Assembly: GCF_014642655.1 (NCBI RefSeq)
Contig: NZ_BMIR01000001.1
Coordinates: 483,518-547,517, forward strand
Reading direction: 5' to 3'
Length of the DNA: 64,000 bases
From: Pullulanibacillus camelliae
Lineage (GTDB): Bacteria > Bacillota > Bacilli > Bacillales > Sporolactobacillaceae
The translations under genes were made by a program, and so were the position numbers. How positions within the stretch are numbered: the stretch's first letter is position 1; the number at the start of each line of letters is the position of its first letter. Shown piece after piece: positions 43,605 through 54,085 of the stretch. The notes beneath the pieces were generated by a model that did no database searches, was not told the DNA's origin, and worked only from the letters and a program-made list of their open reading frames with translations.

Positions 43605-44216
43605 TTACAACACCATCCCTGTCAAATAAACTACTGTAAAGATAAAGACCCAAACAACGTCTAGGAAGTGCCAATATAAACCAACAATGAAGAGTTTTCT
43701 TGCGGTAACAGCATTAATCCCTGTTCTCGCTGTTTGAATTAAAATACCAATGATCCATAAAATACCAAGACTAACGTGGCATCCGTGCGTACCCACTAGG
43801 GTAAAGAACGAGGTTAAGAAAGCACTTGTAGTAAGTTTCGCACCTTCACCAACATAATCCACAAACTCGTGAATTTCCATGCCGACAAAACCAAGCCCAA
43901 GAATCAAGGTAATGATGAACCAAATGATGACACCCATTTTATTCTGGCGACGCAACTCATGAGTACCTAAGCCACAAGTAAAACTGGATGTAAGCAACAA
44001 GAAGGTTTCAATCATAAACTCTTTAACATCATAAAGATCATCTGGTGTTGGCCCCCCAGCAGTACGGTGCAAATACACCATATAGGAAGCAAACAAACAA
44101 GAGAACAAAATGATTTCCGCACCGAGGAAGACCCAGAAGCCAAAGATCTTTAAGCGGCCATCCTCAGTAGAATATTCTAAGGGAGTATGCTGATTCAATG
44201 AATTAGATTGAGACAT
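43605..44216 (-). CDS. qoxC: cytochrome aa3 quinol oxidase subunit III QoxC
   Basis: A 203-residue protein with five spans and no metal ligands, as expected for subunit III. Family motifs are FWVFLGAEIILFSCLFASYM, TSFFTLVGTHGCHVSLGILW and GLYWHFLDVVWVFIFTVVYL. The start overlaps the stop of qoxB by one base (A of ATG in the TAATG-like junction), so the genes are translationally coupled. Confidence 0.94.
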   Translation of the reverse strand: MSQSNSLNQHTPLEYSTEDGRLKIFGFWVFLGAEIILFSCLFASYMVYLHRTAGGPTPDDLYDVKEFMIETFLLLTSSFTCGLGTHELRRQNKMGVIIWFIITLILGLGFVGMEIHEFVDYVGEGAKLTTSAFLTSFFTLVGTHGCHVSLGILWIIGILIQTARTGINAVTARKLFIVGLYWHFLDVVWVFIFTVVYLTGMVL

Positions 44217-46180
44217 TAGGATATCCTCCCTGCTTCACGTTCTGTACGCTCAACTTCTTCTTTATGAATATGATGACCATTATCAATTTCAAATGAGCGT
44301 AAGACCATGGTAATAAAGACACCAACTAGTCCAGCAATCGCTAGCCATATCCATTCAAAAGTTAAACCAAAGCCAGCAACAAAGAAGAAACCAGCCATAA
44401 TGATTGGACGACCAGAGTTATTTGGCATGTGAATATCTTTAATTGGCTTATTCAGCCATTCCTTAACTTTATTTTTCTTCTTCATATCATAGAAAGCGTC
44501 AATATCTTCTACTTCAGGAACTGTTGCGAAGTTATACTCAGCAGCAGGTGAAGTTGTTGCCCATTCTAGTGTGCGACCATCCCAAGGATCACCAGTAGTG
44601 TCGCGTTCACCGTAACGTGCACTATAGTAAATGTTATATACCATGATGATGAAGCCAATACCCATTAAGAATCCACCGACGGTAGAAATAACGTTCAAAG
44701 GCATCCATCCTAAACCAGAGGCATAAGTATAGGTACGACGTGTCATACCCATAAATCCAAGCCAATATTGAGGTAAGAAACAGATATTATAGCCGATAAC
44801 GAAAATCCAAAATGTCCATTTGCCAAGACGTTCGTTCAAGACATGCCCAAACATTTTTGGCCACCAGTAAGTTAAACCGGCAAAGCATGAGAACACCGTC
44901 CCTGCGATCAACACATTATGGAAGTGAGCTATCAAGAAATAACTATTGTGATACTGATAGTCGGCTGCAGCCACCGCAAGCATAACCCCTGTAATCCCAC
45001 CTATAACAAAGTTAGGGATAAAGGCGAGTGACCATAGGTTGGCGACAGTAAATTTTATTCGAGAGCGGTACATCGTTAACAACCAGTTGAAGATTTTAAC
45101 ACCGGTTGGTATGGAAATGGCCATTGTTGAAATACCAAATACCGAGTTAACCGCTGCCCCAGATCCCATTGTAAAGAAGTGATGCACCCATACAAGGAAG
45201 CTGAGTACTGAGATAGCCACCATGGAATAGACCATGACATTATAACCAAACAATTTCTTTCCAGAGAAGGTACTAATAATGTCCGAGAAAATACCAAACG
45301 CTGGCAAAATAACAATATAGACCTCAGGATGTCCCCATATCCAGAAAAGGTTCGCCCACATCATCGGCTCACCGCCTGCCGTGGCTGTGAAGAAGTGTCC
45401 ACCAAAGACACGGTCAATCGTCAACATCGCAAGCGCAACTGTTAATACAGGGAATGCAAAAACAATAATAATAGATGTGATCAAGGTTGACCAAGTAAAC
45501 ATTGGCATTCTCATCAATGTCATACCTGGAGCACGCATTTTTATAATCGTAACAGCAAAGTTAACACCACTTGCTAAAGTACCGATACCAGCAAGTTGTA
45601 GTCCAAGTAGATAGTAGTTCTCACCAACACCTGGGTCGAGGGACTTTTCGGCCAATGGTGTATAACTGGTCCATCCAGCGTCAGGTGAACCACCAATGAC
45701 GAAGGATAAGTTGAAGAGCATCGCCCCTACAAAGAATAGCCAAAAACTAATCGCATTCAAGTAAGGGAACGCCACATCACGGGCACCGATTTGCAATGGC
45801 ATCGCTACGTTAATCAAACCGATCAAAAATGGCATCGCCATAAATAGGATCATAATGGTTCCGTGCGTTGTGAAAATTTCATTATAGTGCTGTGCATCTA
45901 AAAAGTGTAAATTTGGTGCAGAAAGCTGAACACGCATTAACAATGCGTCAATACCGCCACGGAATAACATGGCAAGTGCGGCCAAAATATACATGATCCC
46001 AATTTTCTTGTGATCAACAGTGGTCAACCAATCCTTCCAAAGCCATTTCCATTTTTTAAAATAAGTTAGCACCACGACAATCGCAATGGTAACAAGTACA
46101 ATGGAAACGTCGGCCATGTAAATCATTGGCTCACCCGTAACAAAGAAATCATGCAGTAGATAATCTTTGATGTTACTCAT
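44216..46180 (-). CDS. qoxB: cytochrome aa3 quinol oxidase subunit I QoxB
   Basis: Catalytic subunit, 654 residues, about 14-15 spans. It carries low-spin heme and binuclear-centre ligands: His in FTTHGTIMILFMAMPFLIGL, the cross-linked His-Tyr motif WGHPEVYIVILPAFG, the CuB His pair in WVHHFFTMGSG and the heme pair in YFLIAHFHNVLIAG. It reduces O2 using menaquinol and pumps protons. It overlaps the end of qoxA by eight bases. The GHPEVY form and C-terminal extension match heme-copper quinol oxidases of the aa3-600 type. Confidence 0.96.
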   Translation of the reverse strand: MSNIKDYLLHDFFVTGEPMIYMADVSIVLVTIAIVVVLTYFKKWKWLWKDWLTTVDHKKIGIMYILAALAMLFRGGIDALLMRVQLSAPNLHFLDAQHYNEIFTTHGTIMILFMAMPFLIGLINVAMPLQIGARDVAFPYLNAISFWLFFVGAMLFNLSFVIGGSPDAGWTSYTPLAEKSLDPGVGENYYLLGLQLAGIGTLASGVNFAVTIIKMRAPGMTLMRMPMFTWSTLITSIIIVFAFPVLTVALAMLTIDRVFGGHFFTATAGGEPMMWANLFWIWGHPEVYIVILPAFGIFSDIISTFSGKKLFGYNVMVYSMVAISVLSFLVWVHHFFTMGSGAAVNSVFGISTMAISIPTGVKIFNWLLTMYRSRIKFTVANLWSLAFIPNFVIGGITGVMLAVAAADYQYHNSYFLIAHFHNVLIAGTVFSCFAGLTYWWPKMFGHVLNERLGKWTFWIFVIGYNICFLPQYWLGFMGMTRRTYTYASGLGWMPLNVISTVGGFLMGIGFIIMVYNIYYSARYGERDTTGDPWDGRTLEWATTSPAAEYNFATVPEVEDIDAFYDMKKKNKVKEWLNKPIKDIHMPNNSGRPIIMAGFFFVAGFGLTFEWIWLAIAGLVGVFITMVLRSFEIDNGHHIHKEEVERTEREAGRIS

Positions 46181-47084
46181 GGGATTCGTCTCCCTTCATT
46201 CCAGACATATCCGAATCCATATCTCCACTATTCTTCATGGTCATATGCTCCATACTCATCATATTTTCTAATTTCGTATCGAGCTGTTTTGGATAAGAAG
46301 AATAGGTTTTAACATCCACGACACTTGGCTTAATCAACTTGTTATATTCACTCATGGTAAGAGCAGGTGAATGAGTTTTCACTTGTTTGACCCACTGGTC
46401 AAAATCACTTTGTTTTTGTGAAATGACATTAAAGTTCATGTGAGCAAAGTATTTACCATTAAAGTTCGCTGCCTTACCAAGATATTTACCAGGGTGATCC
46501 GCCTCTAAGTACAGTGTCGATGACATATTATTCATCGTATACTTTTGACCACCAAGGGCAGGAATCCAGAACGAATTCATCGCTCCTTCAGAGGTCATGA
46601 GAAATTTTACCGGTCGATCAGATGGAATGTGCAACACATTTACTGATTCAACACCGTCTTCAGGATAGCCAAAGATCCATTTCCACTGAGCTGAAGTGAC
46701 ATAAACTACATATGGCTTCTTCTCAGGGCTTGGGTTTTTTTCAAGGTTTACTGTTGTAATTGTCATCGGAATAGCTAACAAAAGAACAATAATAATAGGA
46801 ATAATAGTCCAAATAAATTCAAGCTTTTTATTTCCTTCTTGTTCTGGCTCATAGTTATCTGTTCTTTTACGACTCGCTCTATATTTGAATACAATCACTC
46901 CGAAAAGAATGAATACAGCCGCAATGACAATAAACATCAGAACTAATGACCATAAAATCAGATGATACTGTTGTTCTCCTACAGGACCTTGAGGTTGAAG
47001 GACTGGAACATCACAGCCTGTGAGCAGTAGCAAGAAAACAACGGACAATGCAACCAGTTTAAAGGATGTTTTTATACGCTTCAT
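46173..47084 (-). CDS. qoxA: cytochrome aa3 quinol oxidase subunit II QoxA
   Basis: A 303-residue lipoprotein: signal peptide with lipobox LLTGC (Cys24), two spans (about 40-65 and 90-110) and an extracellular cupredoxin domain (YVTSAQWKWIFGYPEDGVES, then FLMTSEGAMNSFWIPALGGQ). The CuA Cys ligands of cytochrome c oxidases are absent, which identifies a quinol oxidase. The C-terminus is Met/Asp rich (MEHMTMKNSGDMDSDMSG). First gene of qoxABCD. I could not pinpoint the promoter in the 370 bp upstream. Confidence 0.95.
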   Translation of the reverse strand: MKRIKTSFKLVALSVVFLLLLTGCDVPVLQPQGPVGEQQYHLILWSLVLMFIVIAAVFILFGVIVFKYRASRKRTDNYEPEQEGNKKLEFIWTIIPIIIVLLLAIPMTITTVNLEKNPSPEKKPYVVYVTSAQWKWIFGYPEDGVESVNVLHIPSDRPVKFLMTSEGAMNSFWIPALGGQKYTMNNMSSTLYLEADHPGKYLGKAANFNGKYFAHMNFNVISQKQSDFDQWVKQVKTHSPALTMSEYNKLIKPSVVDVKTYSSYPKQLDTKLENMMSMEHMTMKNSGDMDSDMSGMKGDESHE

Positions 47085-47436
47085 CGTTGATCATGTCTCC
47101 CCCCTATGCGCTAATCGTTAATGTATAACATCAGCTTGATAGCATCTGTTTTAGTATTCGACGCAAATGCTTCTTGATTACATTAAATAGATTACCACCG
47201 ATGGGGATTTTTTGAATCCTCTTTTTCTCAAATTCAACATTTCCTCACGACTTTATAACAAAATTGTCACTTTTTGTTCCTTAATTGTTCATATTTACGT
47301 TTAGAATTGTGCGATTTTTAACAGTTTGCCCGGCAATAAGTCCTTTTGAACAGCAATTTAACCCATTTAATGGTACAGGAGGATTTTTTTATAAAATCAT
47401 CGCACCCCCTTCACCCTTTGATGGAATTTTTTACAC
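47085..47436. other. upstream region of qoxA
   Basis: About 350 bp presumed to contain the qox promoter. AT-rich, no clear -10/-35 pair or Rex site chosen. No open frame with a ribosome binding site. Confidence 0.4.
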
Positions 47437-47474
47437 AGAAAAAAACTGCACCATCAAATAATTGAGATGCAGTT
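47437..47474 (-). terminator. terminator downstream of msrAB
   Basis: On the minus strand AACTGCA pairs with TGCAGTT, with further pairing inside (ATC/GAT), followed by TTTTTT. It lies 185 bp after the msrAB stop; the interval has no gene I can support. Confidence 0.65.
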
Positions 47475-47658
47475 CAAAAGCATTCAGATGTTGGCAAAAT
47501 ATCCCGCTAGGTGATCCTGACAAAAGTTTTAGAAAAACCGGAGCCTTCCACCATCTGCCCTAATCTGTGAATTGAACAATCATTCAAGAATACCAAGTGA
47601 GTAAAGCCGTTTAACTTTAATGAGCGTAACTCATCAAAGCTCTCCCTATCTATTGGCC

Positions 47659-48609
47659 TTATTTAAATAAGAAGCTATACTCACCGTAGCCTTCCTTTTC
47701 TAAATCCTCTTTAGGGATAAACCGCAACGCGGCTGAATTAATGCAATAGCGTAATCCAGAAGGGCCAGGTCCATCATCAAAAACATGACCTAAGTGAGAA
47801 TCCCCGTAGCGGCTACGGACTTCTGTACGAATCATCCCATGAGAAAGATCTAAATTATCTTTAACATGGTATTTCTGCAATGGCTTCGTAAAACTTGGCC
47901 AGCCGCAGCCCGCATCATACTGGTCAGTCGTACTGAACAGTGGCTCACCCGAGACGATGTCAACGTAAATTCCTGCTTTGTCATTGTCATAAAACTCATT
48001 TTGGAAAGGCCGTTCTGTTCCATTATTTTGGGTTACTTCATATTGAATTTCTGTCAATTGCTCCCGCAACGCCTTTTTATCCTTTTTCACTGACCAATGC
48101 TCATCTATAAAAGCCCGTCGACCTGAGCCCTCATGATAACGCTCATAATGCATCGGATTTTTTTTATAATAATCCTGGTGATAATCCTCCGCTGGATAAA
48201 AGGTTTGAGCAGGAAGTATGGGAACAACAATCGGTTTGTTAAACCGGCCACTTGCTTCTAAAGCCTGCTTTGAAGCCTCAGCCGCTTGTTTCTGCTCTTC
48301 ATTATGATAGAAAATGGCCGTTTTATAAGAGCTGCCTCGGTCATGAAACTGCCCGCCTTCGTCCGTTGGATCGATTTGCGTCCAATATATGTCTAAGAGC
48401 TTCGTATAAGGAAAAATATTCGGATCAAAAGTGATCTGAACCGCTTCTACATGCCCTGTCTCCCCTGTCGTGACCTCTTCATAAGTCGGATTTTCTGTAC
48501 GACCGCCTGTATAGCCTGATAGCACTTGATGGATGCCTGGTTGTTCATCAAAAGGCTTGACCATGCACCAAAAACAGCCCCCTGCAAATGTTGCAAGTTG
48601 TTGACTCAT
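47659..48609 (-). CDS. msrAB: fused methionine sulfoxide reductase MsrA-MsrB
   Basis: A 316-residue bifunctional repair enzyme. The N-terminal MsrA domain has the catalytic GCFWC motif (Cys12) and [20 protein letters not shown], then GHVEAV. The C-terminal MsrB domain (from about 165) has [32 protein letters not shown] and catalytic [11 protein letters not shown]. Together they reduce S- and R-methionine sulfoxide with thioredoxin. The zinc CxxC pairs of some MsrB proteins are absent. I start at ATG 48609 after AGGGGTGATC; the upstream GTG overlaps that site. No signal peptide, so cytosolic. Confidence 0.95.
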   Translation of the reverse strand: MSQQLATFAGGCFWCMVKPFDEQPGIHQVLSGYTGGRTENPTYEEVTTGETGHVEAVQITFDPNIFPYTKLLDIYWTQIDPTDEGGQFHDRGSSYKTAIFYHNEEQKQAAEASKQALEASGRFNKPIVVPILPAQTFYPAEDYHQDYYKKNPMHYERYHEGSGRRAFIDEHWSVKKDKKALREQLTEIQYEVTQNNGTERPFQNEFYDNDKAGIYVDIVSGEPLFSTTDQYDAGCGWPSFTKPLQKYHVKDNLDLSHGMIRTEVRSRYGDSHLGHVFDDGPGPSGLRYCINSAALRFIPKEDLEKEGYGEYSFLFK

Positions 48610-48687
48610 TTTGATCACCCCTTTAACTTTAGTTTCACTATATCCTCTTTTTATATTACTTTTCCAATAAAACGCTTAAGATAAACC

Positions 48688-48716
48688 TTGTCATCATCAT
48701 TGGAAGTTCTTATGAT
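48688..48716 (+). promoter_or_regulatory. promoter of pdxK
   Basis: TTGTCA (48688-48693), 17-bp spacer, TATGAT (48711-48716), 53 bp upstream of the start codon. Confidence 0.75.
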
Positions 48717-48768
48717 TTGGGATTATAATAAAGAAATACTTATCATGGAAATACTAATCAAAGGGTGA

Positions 48769-49587
48769 ATGAATATGAAAAAAGCACTAACGATTGCTGG
48801 ATCAGATTCTTCTGGAGGTGCTGGTCTGCAGGCTGATATCAAAACCTTTCAGGAGCTCGGCGTTTATGGCATGTCAGCTGTGACCACTATCGTTGCCATG
48901 GATCCTTATAATAATTGGTTTCACAATGTGTTCCCCATCGATGTCAGCACAGTAAAAGCGCAGCTCGATACCATTGTAGTGGGTGCAGGCGTCGATGCCG
49001 TAAAAACAGGGATGCTTGGTTCTCCTGAAATCATCGAATTAGCGGCGCAAACTATAAAAGAAAATGATTTAAAGAATATTGTCATTGATCCTGTCATGGT
49101 CTGTAAAGGGGCAGATGAAGAACTCCATCCTGAAAATACAGAAAGCCTGCGTAACCTATTGGTTCCACTTGCGACCGTTACGACCCCAAATCTTTTTGAA
49201 GCAGCTAAACTCGCCAAAATGCCGCTCATTACCACGATCGATGAGATGAAAGAGGCCGCTAAAAGAATTCATGACCTTGGCGCAGCCTATGTCCTCGTTA
49301 AAGGTGGAAACAAATTAGAGGAGGGTCACGCTGCTGACGTCTTATTCGACGGCACCTCTATAGAAGTCCTTGAAACAGAGCGGATTGATACCACCTATAC
49401 ACATGGTGCAGGGTGCTCCAGCTCGGCAGCAATTTGTGCAGAGCTCGCTAAAGGGGCAAGTGTAAAAGAAGCGATCTATACTGCAAAAGACTTTATCACA
49501 GAAGCCATTCGTCACGGCTTCCGTCTCAACCAATATGTCGGCCCTGTACATCATGGTGCCTACAAGCTTTACGGCGCAAAAGGATAA
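48769..49587 (+). CDS. pdxK: pyridoxine/pyridoxal/HMP kinase PdxK
   Basis: Ribokinase-superfamily kinase of the ThiD-like PdxK type, 272 residues. ALTIAGSDSSGGAGLQADIK is at the N-terminus, VIDPVMVCKGADE in the middle, LVKGGNKLEEG near 185 and the anion-hole motif HGAGCSSSAAICAEL. Cys in GAGC replaces the usual Asp, as known for Bacillus PdxK/ThiD enzymes. PdxK makes pyridoxal 5'-phosphate precursors by salvage. AGGGTGA precedes the ATG; a second ATG two codons later is also possible. It has its own promoter and terminator. Confidence 0.92.
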   Translation: MNMKKALTIAGSDSSGGAGLQADIKTFQELGVYGMSAVTTIVAMDPYNNWFHNVFPIDVSTVKAQLDTIVVGAGVDAVKTGMLGSPEIIELAAQTIKENDLKNIVIDPVMVCKGADEELHPENTESLRNLLVPLATVTTPNLFEAAKLAKMPLITTIDEMKEAAKRIHDLGAAYVLVKGGNKLEEGHAADVLFDGTSIEVLETERIDTTYTHGAGCSSSAAICAELAKGASVKEAIYTAKDFITEAIRHGFRLNQYVGPVHHGAYKLYGAKG

Positions 49588-49600
49588 AACCAGAAGGAAA

Positions 49601-49625
49601 GGCCGGGCAAATGCCCGGTCTTTTG
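49601..49625 (+). terminator. terminator after pdxK
   Basis: GGCCGGGC / GCCCGGTC stem (one G-T pair), AAAT loop, followed by TTTTG. Confidence 0.85.
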
Positions 49626-49662
49626 TTAAAAGATCAGAAACAAGGTAACTTCTTTATTTTGG

Positions 49663-50295
49663 TTAGGGTAACAACGTCTCCCATAAAGAACCACGCTGAA
49701 CAGGATCCCCATGTGCCGGACAAATCCAGTCAAATTTGAGCTGACCGACTGATCGTATCGATTTGGCGAGCGCGTGCTTATCCTTCGTCAAGAAGCCCGG
49801 AGAGGATTTGAGCTTTCCTTTGCGTGTGGTCACCAAATCACCAGCCAGTAAAACATCGCCAACGCGTAGACAGACATGTCCTTCTGTATGACCTGGCGCG
49901 GGAATAACCTCAAGCTCTCCTATGTATTGCCCTTCTTCAAGCATACGATCCACCTGCGGTCTATCCACTTTTATAAGACCATTAATTAAACGGCGGATGC
50001 CTTGACCTTTTTTAGCACCGTGTATATATGGAACTTCTTCCTTTGGCGCCCAAAGCCTTGCTCCTGAAATCTGCTTTAACCCTTTGGCATTGCCGATATG
50101 ATCGACATCCTGATGCGTCAAAACAATATGAGCTATATCTGTAGGCTGCATCCCCAAGTGAGCTAAAGCCTCGATAATGCGTTTGGCGCGCCCTGGCATA
50201 CTTGTATCCACGAGGACGGGCTCCTGCCCCGTCACCAAATAACTATAGCTCCCTTTTGTTCCTTCCAATAAGTGCACCTGTTTGGTGATTTCCAT
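49663..50295 (-). CDS. MBL-fold metallohydrolase
   Basis: A 210-residue metallo-beta-lactamase-fold protein. The metal motif is VLTHQDVDHIGNAKGL (HxDxDH variant of HxHxDH), with further ligands in APGHTEGHVCLRVGDVLLAG, DLV and CPAHGDPV. No signal peptide. The motif variant is common in uncharacterised Bacillus hydrolases. The substrate is unknown. GGGGGAGAAAC precedes the ATG. Single gene convergent with pdxK. Confidence 0.88.
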   Translation of the reverse strand: MEITKQVHLLEGTKGSYSYLVTGQEPVLVDTSMPGRAKRIIEALAHLGMQPTDIAHIVLTHQDVDHIGNAKGLKQISGARLWAPKEEVPYIHGAKKGQGIRRLINGLIKVDRPQVDRMLEEGQYIGELEVIPAPGHTEGHVCLRVGDVLLAGDLVTTRKGKLKSSPGFLTKDKHALAKSIRSVGQLKFDWICPAHGDPVQRGSLWETLLP

Positions 50296-50427
50296 ACCTG
50301 TTTCTCCCCCTTAGCCAACCCACTCACTTTCACTTATTAAAATTTTACATTTAAATAGACTTACTAGCAAAGCATAAGACTATTCTATTTAAGGTGATTG
50401 TTACCCGCTGACCTCGAAAGGCACAGC

Positions 50428-51693
50428 TTAAACTTCTTGTAAACTGGATGCTGCGTGACATCCCGCAGTATATCCAGTAGAAAAGGCTGCCGTAATATTA
50501 TAGCCCCCTGTATAGCCATGAATATCTAGGATTTCGCCACAAAAATAGAGATTGTCCGCCTTCTTAGAAGCCATGGATTTGGGATCAACTTCCTTCAAAG
50601 AAATGCCACCACCCGTAATGAAGGCTTTCTCTATCGACAATGTCCCATTGACTCTCATCTCAAAGCTTTTTAGCTCTTTTACAAAGTCACGAATACTCTG
50701 ATGAGAAAGCTCATGGAAGGTTGTCTCTCCTGAAAGCTGAATTTGCTCTAAAAGAAAATGTAAATAGCGTTCAGGAACGACTCCCTTCCAAACATTTTTC
50801 ACTGCTTTCTTTGGCTCTTCCTTCGCTAAATTCAGCAACCATTGAAATAATGCTTCCTCTTTTTTATCTGGATAACAATCAATACGCACCATGATAGGAT
50901 TCGTTTTAAATTTTTTTAATGCCTTAACAACAAATTGACTACAGCGGAGAACTGCCGGACCGGACAAACCAAAATGCGTAAACAGCATATCCCAACGGTG
51001 GGTCACCAACACCTTGCCCTTAGGATTTAGCACCGATATAGCCACGTCCCTTAAAGCGAGGCCTTGAAGCGCTTTTGAACGAATAAAAGGTTCATTTGAG
51101 GTAAGGGGAACCTCGGTTGGATAGAGATCGGTGATCGTATGTCCTGCCATTTTTGCCCAAGGATAGCCATCTCCTTCGCTCCCCGTATTTGGGACTGATT
51201 TTCCACCAACAGCAACGATCACTTTGTGCGCATGAAGCTTGTCTCCGCTCCTTAATTTCACACCTATCGCATGGCTTTCTTCATACAATACTGTAGCTAC
51301 TGGTGCATTGGTTTTGATCTCAACCTGTAAGTCCTTGATCTTTTTCAGAAGGGCATCAACAACCGATTTAGCACTGTCCGATACTGGAAACATCCTGCCA
51401 TGATCTTCTTCTTTTACCGCAATGCCAAGGCCTGCAAAAAAGCGAATAATATCCTCATTATTAAAATGTGAAAAGGCACTGTAAAGAAAGCGTCCGTTAC
51501 CCGGAATATGCTGTATCAATTCATCAATGGGTTTACGATTCGTGACATTACAACGGCCACCACCAGAAATCGCTAGTTTTCGTCCTAATTTTTCACCTTT
51601 ATCTATCAAAAGGACTGAGGCACCTGCTTCCGCTGCAGCAACTGCTGCCATTAAACCCGACGGCCCTCCGCCTACAATGATTACATCTTTCAT
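50428..51693 (-). CDS. HI0933-like flavoprotein (YtfP/BaiN family)
   Basis: A 421-residue FAD-dependent oxidoreductase. The FAD Rossmann motif is at the very N-terminus ([20 protein letters not shown]), followed by the family hallmark [20 protein letters not shown] and the C-terminal [20 protein letters not shown] and [21 protein letters not shown] start at ATG 51693, seven bases after GGGAGGG; the longer frame adds 40 residues with no domain similarity. The B. subtilis relative is YtfP; the reaction is not established. Divergent from sqhC with about 220 bp between. Confidence 0.92.
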   Translation of the reverse strand: MKDVIIVGGGPSGLMAAVAAAEAGASVLLIDKGEKLGRKLAISGGGRCNVTNRKPIDELIQHIPGNGRFLYSAFSHFNNEDIIRFFAGLGIAVKEEDHGRMFPVSDSAKSVVDALLKKIKDLQVEIKTNAPVATVLYEESHAIGVKLRSGDKLHAHKVIVAVGGKSVPNTGSEGDGYPWAKMAGHTITDLYPTEVPLTSNEPFIRSKALQGLALRDVAISVLNPKGKVLVTHRWDMLFTHFGLSGPAVLRCSQFVVKALKKFKTNPIMVRIDCYPDKKEEALFQWLLNLAKEEPKKAVKNVWKGVVPERYLHFLLEQIQLSGETTFHELSHQSIRDFVKELKSFEMRVNGTLSIEKAFITGGGISLKEVDPKSMASKKADNLYFCGEILDIHGYTGGYNITAAFSTGYTAGCHAASSLQEV

Positions 51694-51915
51694 TTTTTTC
51701 CCTCCCGATATCCACGCTAACTTTAGCATATCCAAGGCTTCTATGCCATAAGCACCCCATACAAAAACCCTATAGTCTATCAGAAAGTTCATCCGGAGGG
51801 TATTAGAAAACACTCAATCGCTTTGTATGCGAGTTATAGCTAAGACCTAGGCATAATCGCCATAACCCCTGCATTATTTAATAAAGGAGTAATATTCGAA
51901 AAGGTGGGAAAGGCG

Positions 51916-53802
51916 ATGCAGATCATACCCTTATCAGAAGAGCTCAAAAAGCGGATAGATTTATTGTGCCGGGAACAAAAGGATGACGGCTCATGGCAGT
52001 ATTGCTTTGAAGGGCCCGTTATGACAGATGCCTATATGATCATTCTATTAAGATCCTTAGAGGTTGATAACGAACCCCTCATCCAACAATTGACGGAGCG
52101 CTTACTTACAAAGCAAGGACCCAACGGAATTTGGAAGGTCTATCCGAATGAGAGATCAGGAAACCTCTCAGCAACTGTGGAAGCGGTCATTGCGCTTTGG
52201 TATTCCCAGTATGCAGACGTCAATAATGACAGCATGAAAAAAGCCTATGCCTTTATTCGGGCGCACGGTGGCCTAAAAAAGACAGGCTTACTGACCAAAA
52301 CCTTTTTAGCCATGAACGGTCTTTATCCCTGGCCTCGCTTTCCTTTAAATCCTGCGCTTCTGATCCTTCTCCCTCGTTTTTCTCCAGTCAACTTCTATTC
52401 CTTCTCAAGCTATGCACGTGCTCACTTCGCCCCAGCTCTTGCCGCCTTTGAACACCGCCATGCCATTAAAAGGCCTTCGCTGCCAGACCCCAGTATTCTA
52501 GAAGTACGCGATGACCATTCCTATTGGCCAGAAATTGACACCCTTTTCTCTGATAAACACCTTTTTCCCGCATCCTTTTTCAATAATGAGCTCTATAAAT
52601 TAAGTGAGATGCCTCAAGAAAGATTAACTCTAGCTGATCAGCGGATTGAAGAATATATTCTCTCTCATATTGAAGCAAATGGTACACTCTTAAGCTACGC
52701 CAGCTCTACCTTCTTCATGATCTACGGGTTGCTCGCTTTAGACTATCAAAAGGATGCCCCAATTATTCTAAAGGCGATTGCAGGGATTGAATCATTGATT
52801 TGGGATGAAGCAACACTTATTCATGTTCAAAACTCCCCCTCTAAGATTTGGGATACCGGGTTAATGAGCTATGCTTTAAAAGAAGCAGGCTGCTCAATCG
52901 ACGATCCCCCCTTAAAAGAAGCTGCACACTATTTACTAGATAAACAGCAACATGTTTTAGGAGATTGGGTATATCATAATCGCAACACCAAAGCAGGAGG
53001 ATGGGGTTTTTCTGCTTCCAATTCACTCCATCCCGATCTTGATGACACTCAGGTTGCTTTGAGAACCATTCAATCTTTCTCTTCACAATCCGAGGCATTT
53101 ACCGAATCCTATCAACGAGGAATCACCTGGCTGCTTTCCATGCAAAATCATGATGGTGGATGGGCCGCCTTTGAAAAAAATACAGATTCACGTTTGATCT
53201 CCCTTTTACCCATCGCCAATATTAAACGTGCAGCCATTGATCCTTCTACACCCGATATCACCGGAAGAGTTCTTCATGCCCTCGGCACGTTAAATAAGGA
53301 CAGTCAACACCTCTATCAAACACGAGCCGCTATAAGCTGGTTAAAAAAGGTACAGGAACAGGATGGCTCTTGGTATGGACGCTGGGGGGTCTGCTATATA
53401 TATGGCACATGGGCCGCTATCACCGGACTATGCTCAGTCGGCGTTCCCACAGAAGAGCCTGTCATACAAAAGGCGCTCCTCTGGTTACTCACCCTTCAGC
53501 ATGAAGATGGTGGATGGGGCGAGTCTTGCGAAAGTGATGTTGCCGGCCATTATATGCCTCTTTCTTTCAGCACAGTTGTGCAAACAGCCTGGGCAACGGA
53601 TGCCTTAATTGCCATATGTGACAAACCTAACGATGCCATTAATAGAGGGATTGAATACTTATTAACATCTTCTAAAACTGATGCATTATACCCCACCGGC
53701 TCCGGCCTTCCCGGTGCCTTCTATATTCACTATCATGGCTATCCCAAATATTGGCCGCTTCTCACCCTCGCTCATTATCACAATAAATACGAGAAGGGAT
53801 GA
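51916..53802 (+). CDS. sqhC: squalene-hopene-cyclase family terpene cyclase (sporulenol synthase type)
   Basis: A 628-residue class II terpene cyclase. The catalytic acid motif is HPDLDDTQVAL (DxDD, near residue 376). Several QW repeats are visible: WLLSMQNHDGGWAAFEKN, WLKKVQEQDGSWYGRWG and LLTLQHEDGGWGES. The length is close to that of B. subtilis SqhC, which cyclises tetraprenyl-beta-curcumene to sporulenol in spores, rather than the hopanoid enzymes. I infer that function; squalene cyclisation is not excluded. ATG 51916 has AAAGGTGG about eight bases upstream. Single gene; the downstream region is full of repeats. Confidence 0.9.
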   Translation: MQIIPLSEELKKRIDLLCREQKDDGSWQYCFEGPVMTDAYMIILLRSLEVDNEPLIQQLTERLLTKQGPNGIWKVYPNERSGNLSATVEAVIALWYSQYADVNNDSMKKAYAFIRAHGGLKKTGLLTKTFLAMNGLYPWPRFPLNPALLILLPRFSPVNFYSFSSYARAHFAPALAAFEHRHAIKRPSLPDPSILEVRDDHSYWPEIDTLFSDKHLFPASFFNNELYKLSEMPQERLTLADQRIEEYILSHIEANGTLLSYASSTFFMIYGLLALDYQKDAPIILKAIAGIESLIWDEATLIHVQNSPSKIWDTGLMSYALKEAGCSIDDPPLKEAAHYLLDKQQHVLGDWVYHNRNTKAGGWGFSASNSLHPDLDDTQVALRTIQSFSSQSEAFTESYQRGITWLLSMQNHDGGWAAFEKNTDSRLISLLPIANIKRAAIDPSTPDITGRVLHALGTLNKDSQHLYQTRAAISWLKKVQEQDGSWYGRWGVCYIYGTWAAITGLCSVGVPTEEPVIQKALLWLLTLQHEDGGWGESCESDVAGHYMPLSFSTVVQTAWATDALIAICDKPNDAINRGIEYLLTSSKTDALYPTGSGLPGAFYIHYHGYPKYWPLLTLAHYHNKYEKG

Positions 53803-53830
53803 TTCCAAACCGAAACCCAAATTGAATAAT

Positions 53831-54085
53831 GTAAGAAAAACCGGGCAAAAGCATGCGGGGTCCTTGTCTAGCTATAAGAGCATCATCATCAGATATGGAA
53901 GAGGCTTCAGTGCCTGGTCAAATGGATTGGAGCGCAAGGCATGAGACTCGGAACACTCTAAAATCATGTGTTCCTCGGGCGCCGCTGACTCATGATGCGG
54001 AGACTAGAGTCCTGTGGGAACGGGGCCAGCTTTACTTCACGAGTAAACTTCGAGTTGTTCCGAGAAAGCTGACAAAATGCGAAGT
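53831..54085 (+). repeat. dispersed intergenic repeat, copy R4
   Basis: The left module starts AAGAAAAACCGGGCAAAAGC, then GGTCCTTGTCTAGCTATAAG and GATATGGAAGAGGCTTCAGT. The GGAACAC/GTGTTCC hairpin (53950-53974) and GATGCGGAGACTAGAGTCCT follow, shared with R2, then CTTCGAGTTGTTCCGAGAAAG, shared with R3. The right module is missing; the 21-bp array starts in its place. Confidence 0.8.

Noticed and set aside
47476-47658. Small gene between msrAB and its terminator
   Set aside because: Only frames under 12 codons follow possible ribosome binding sites.
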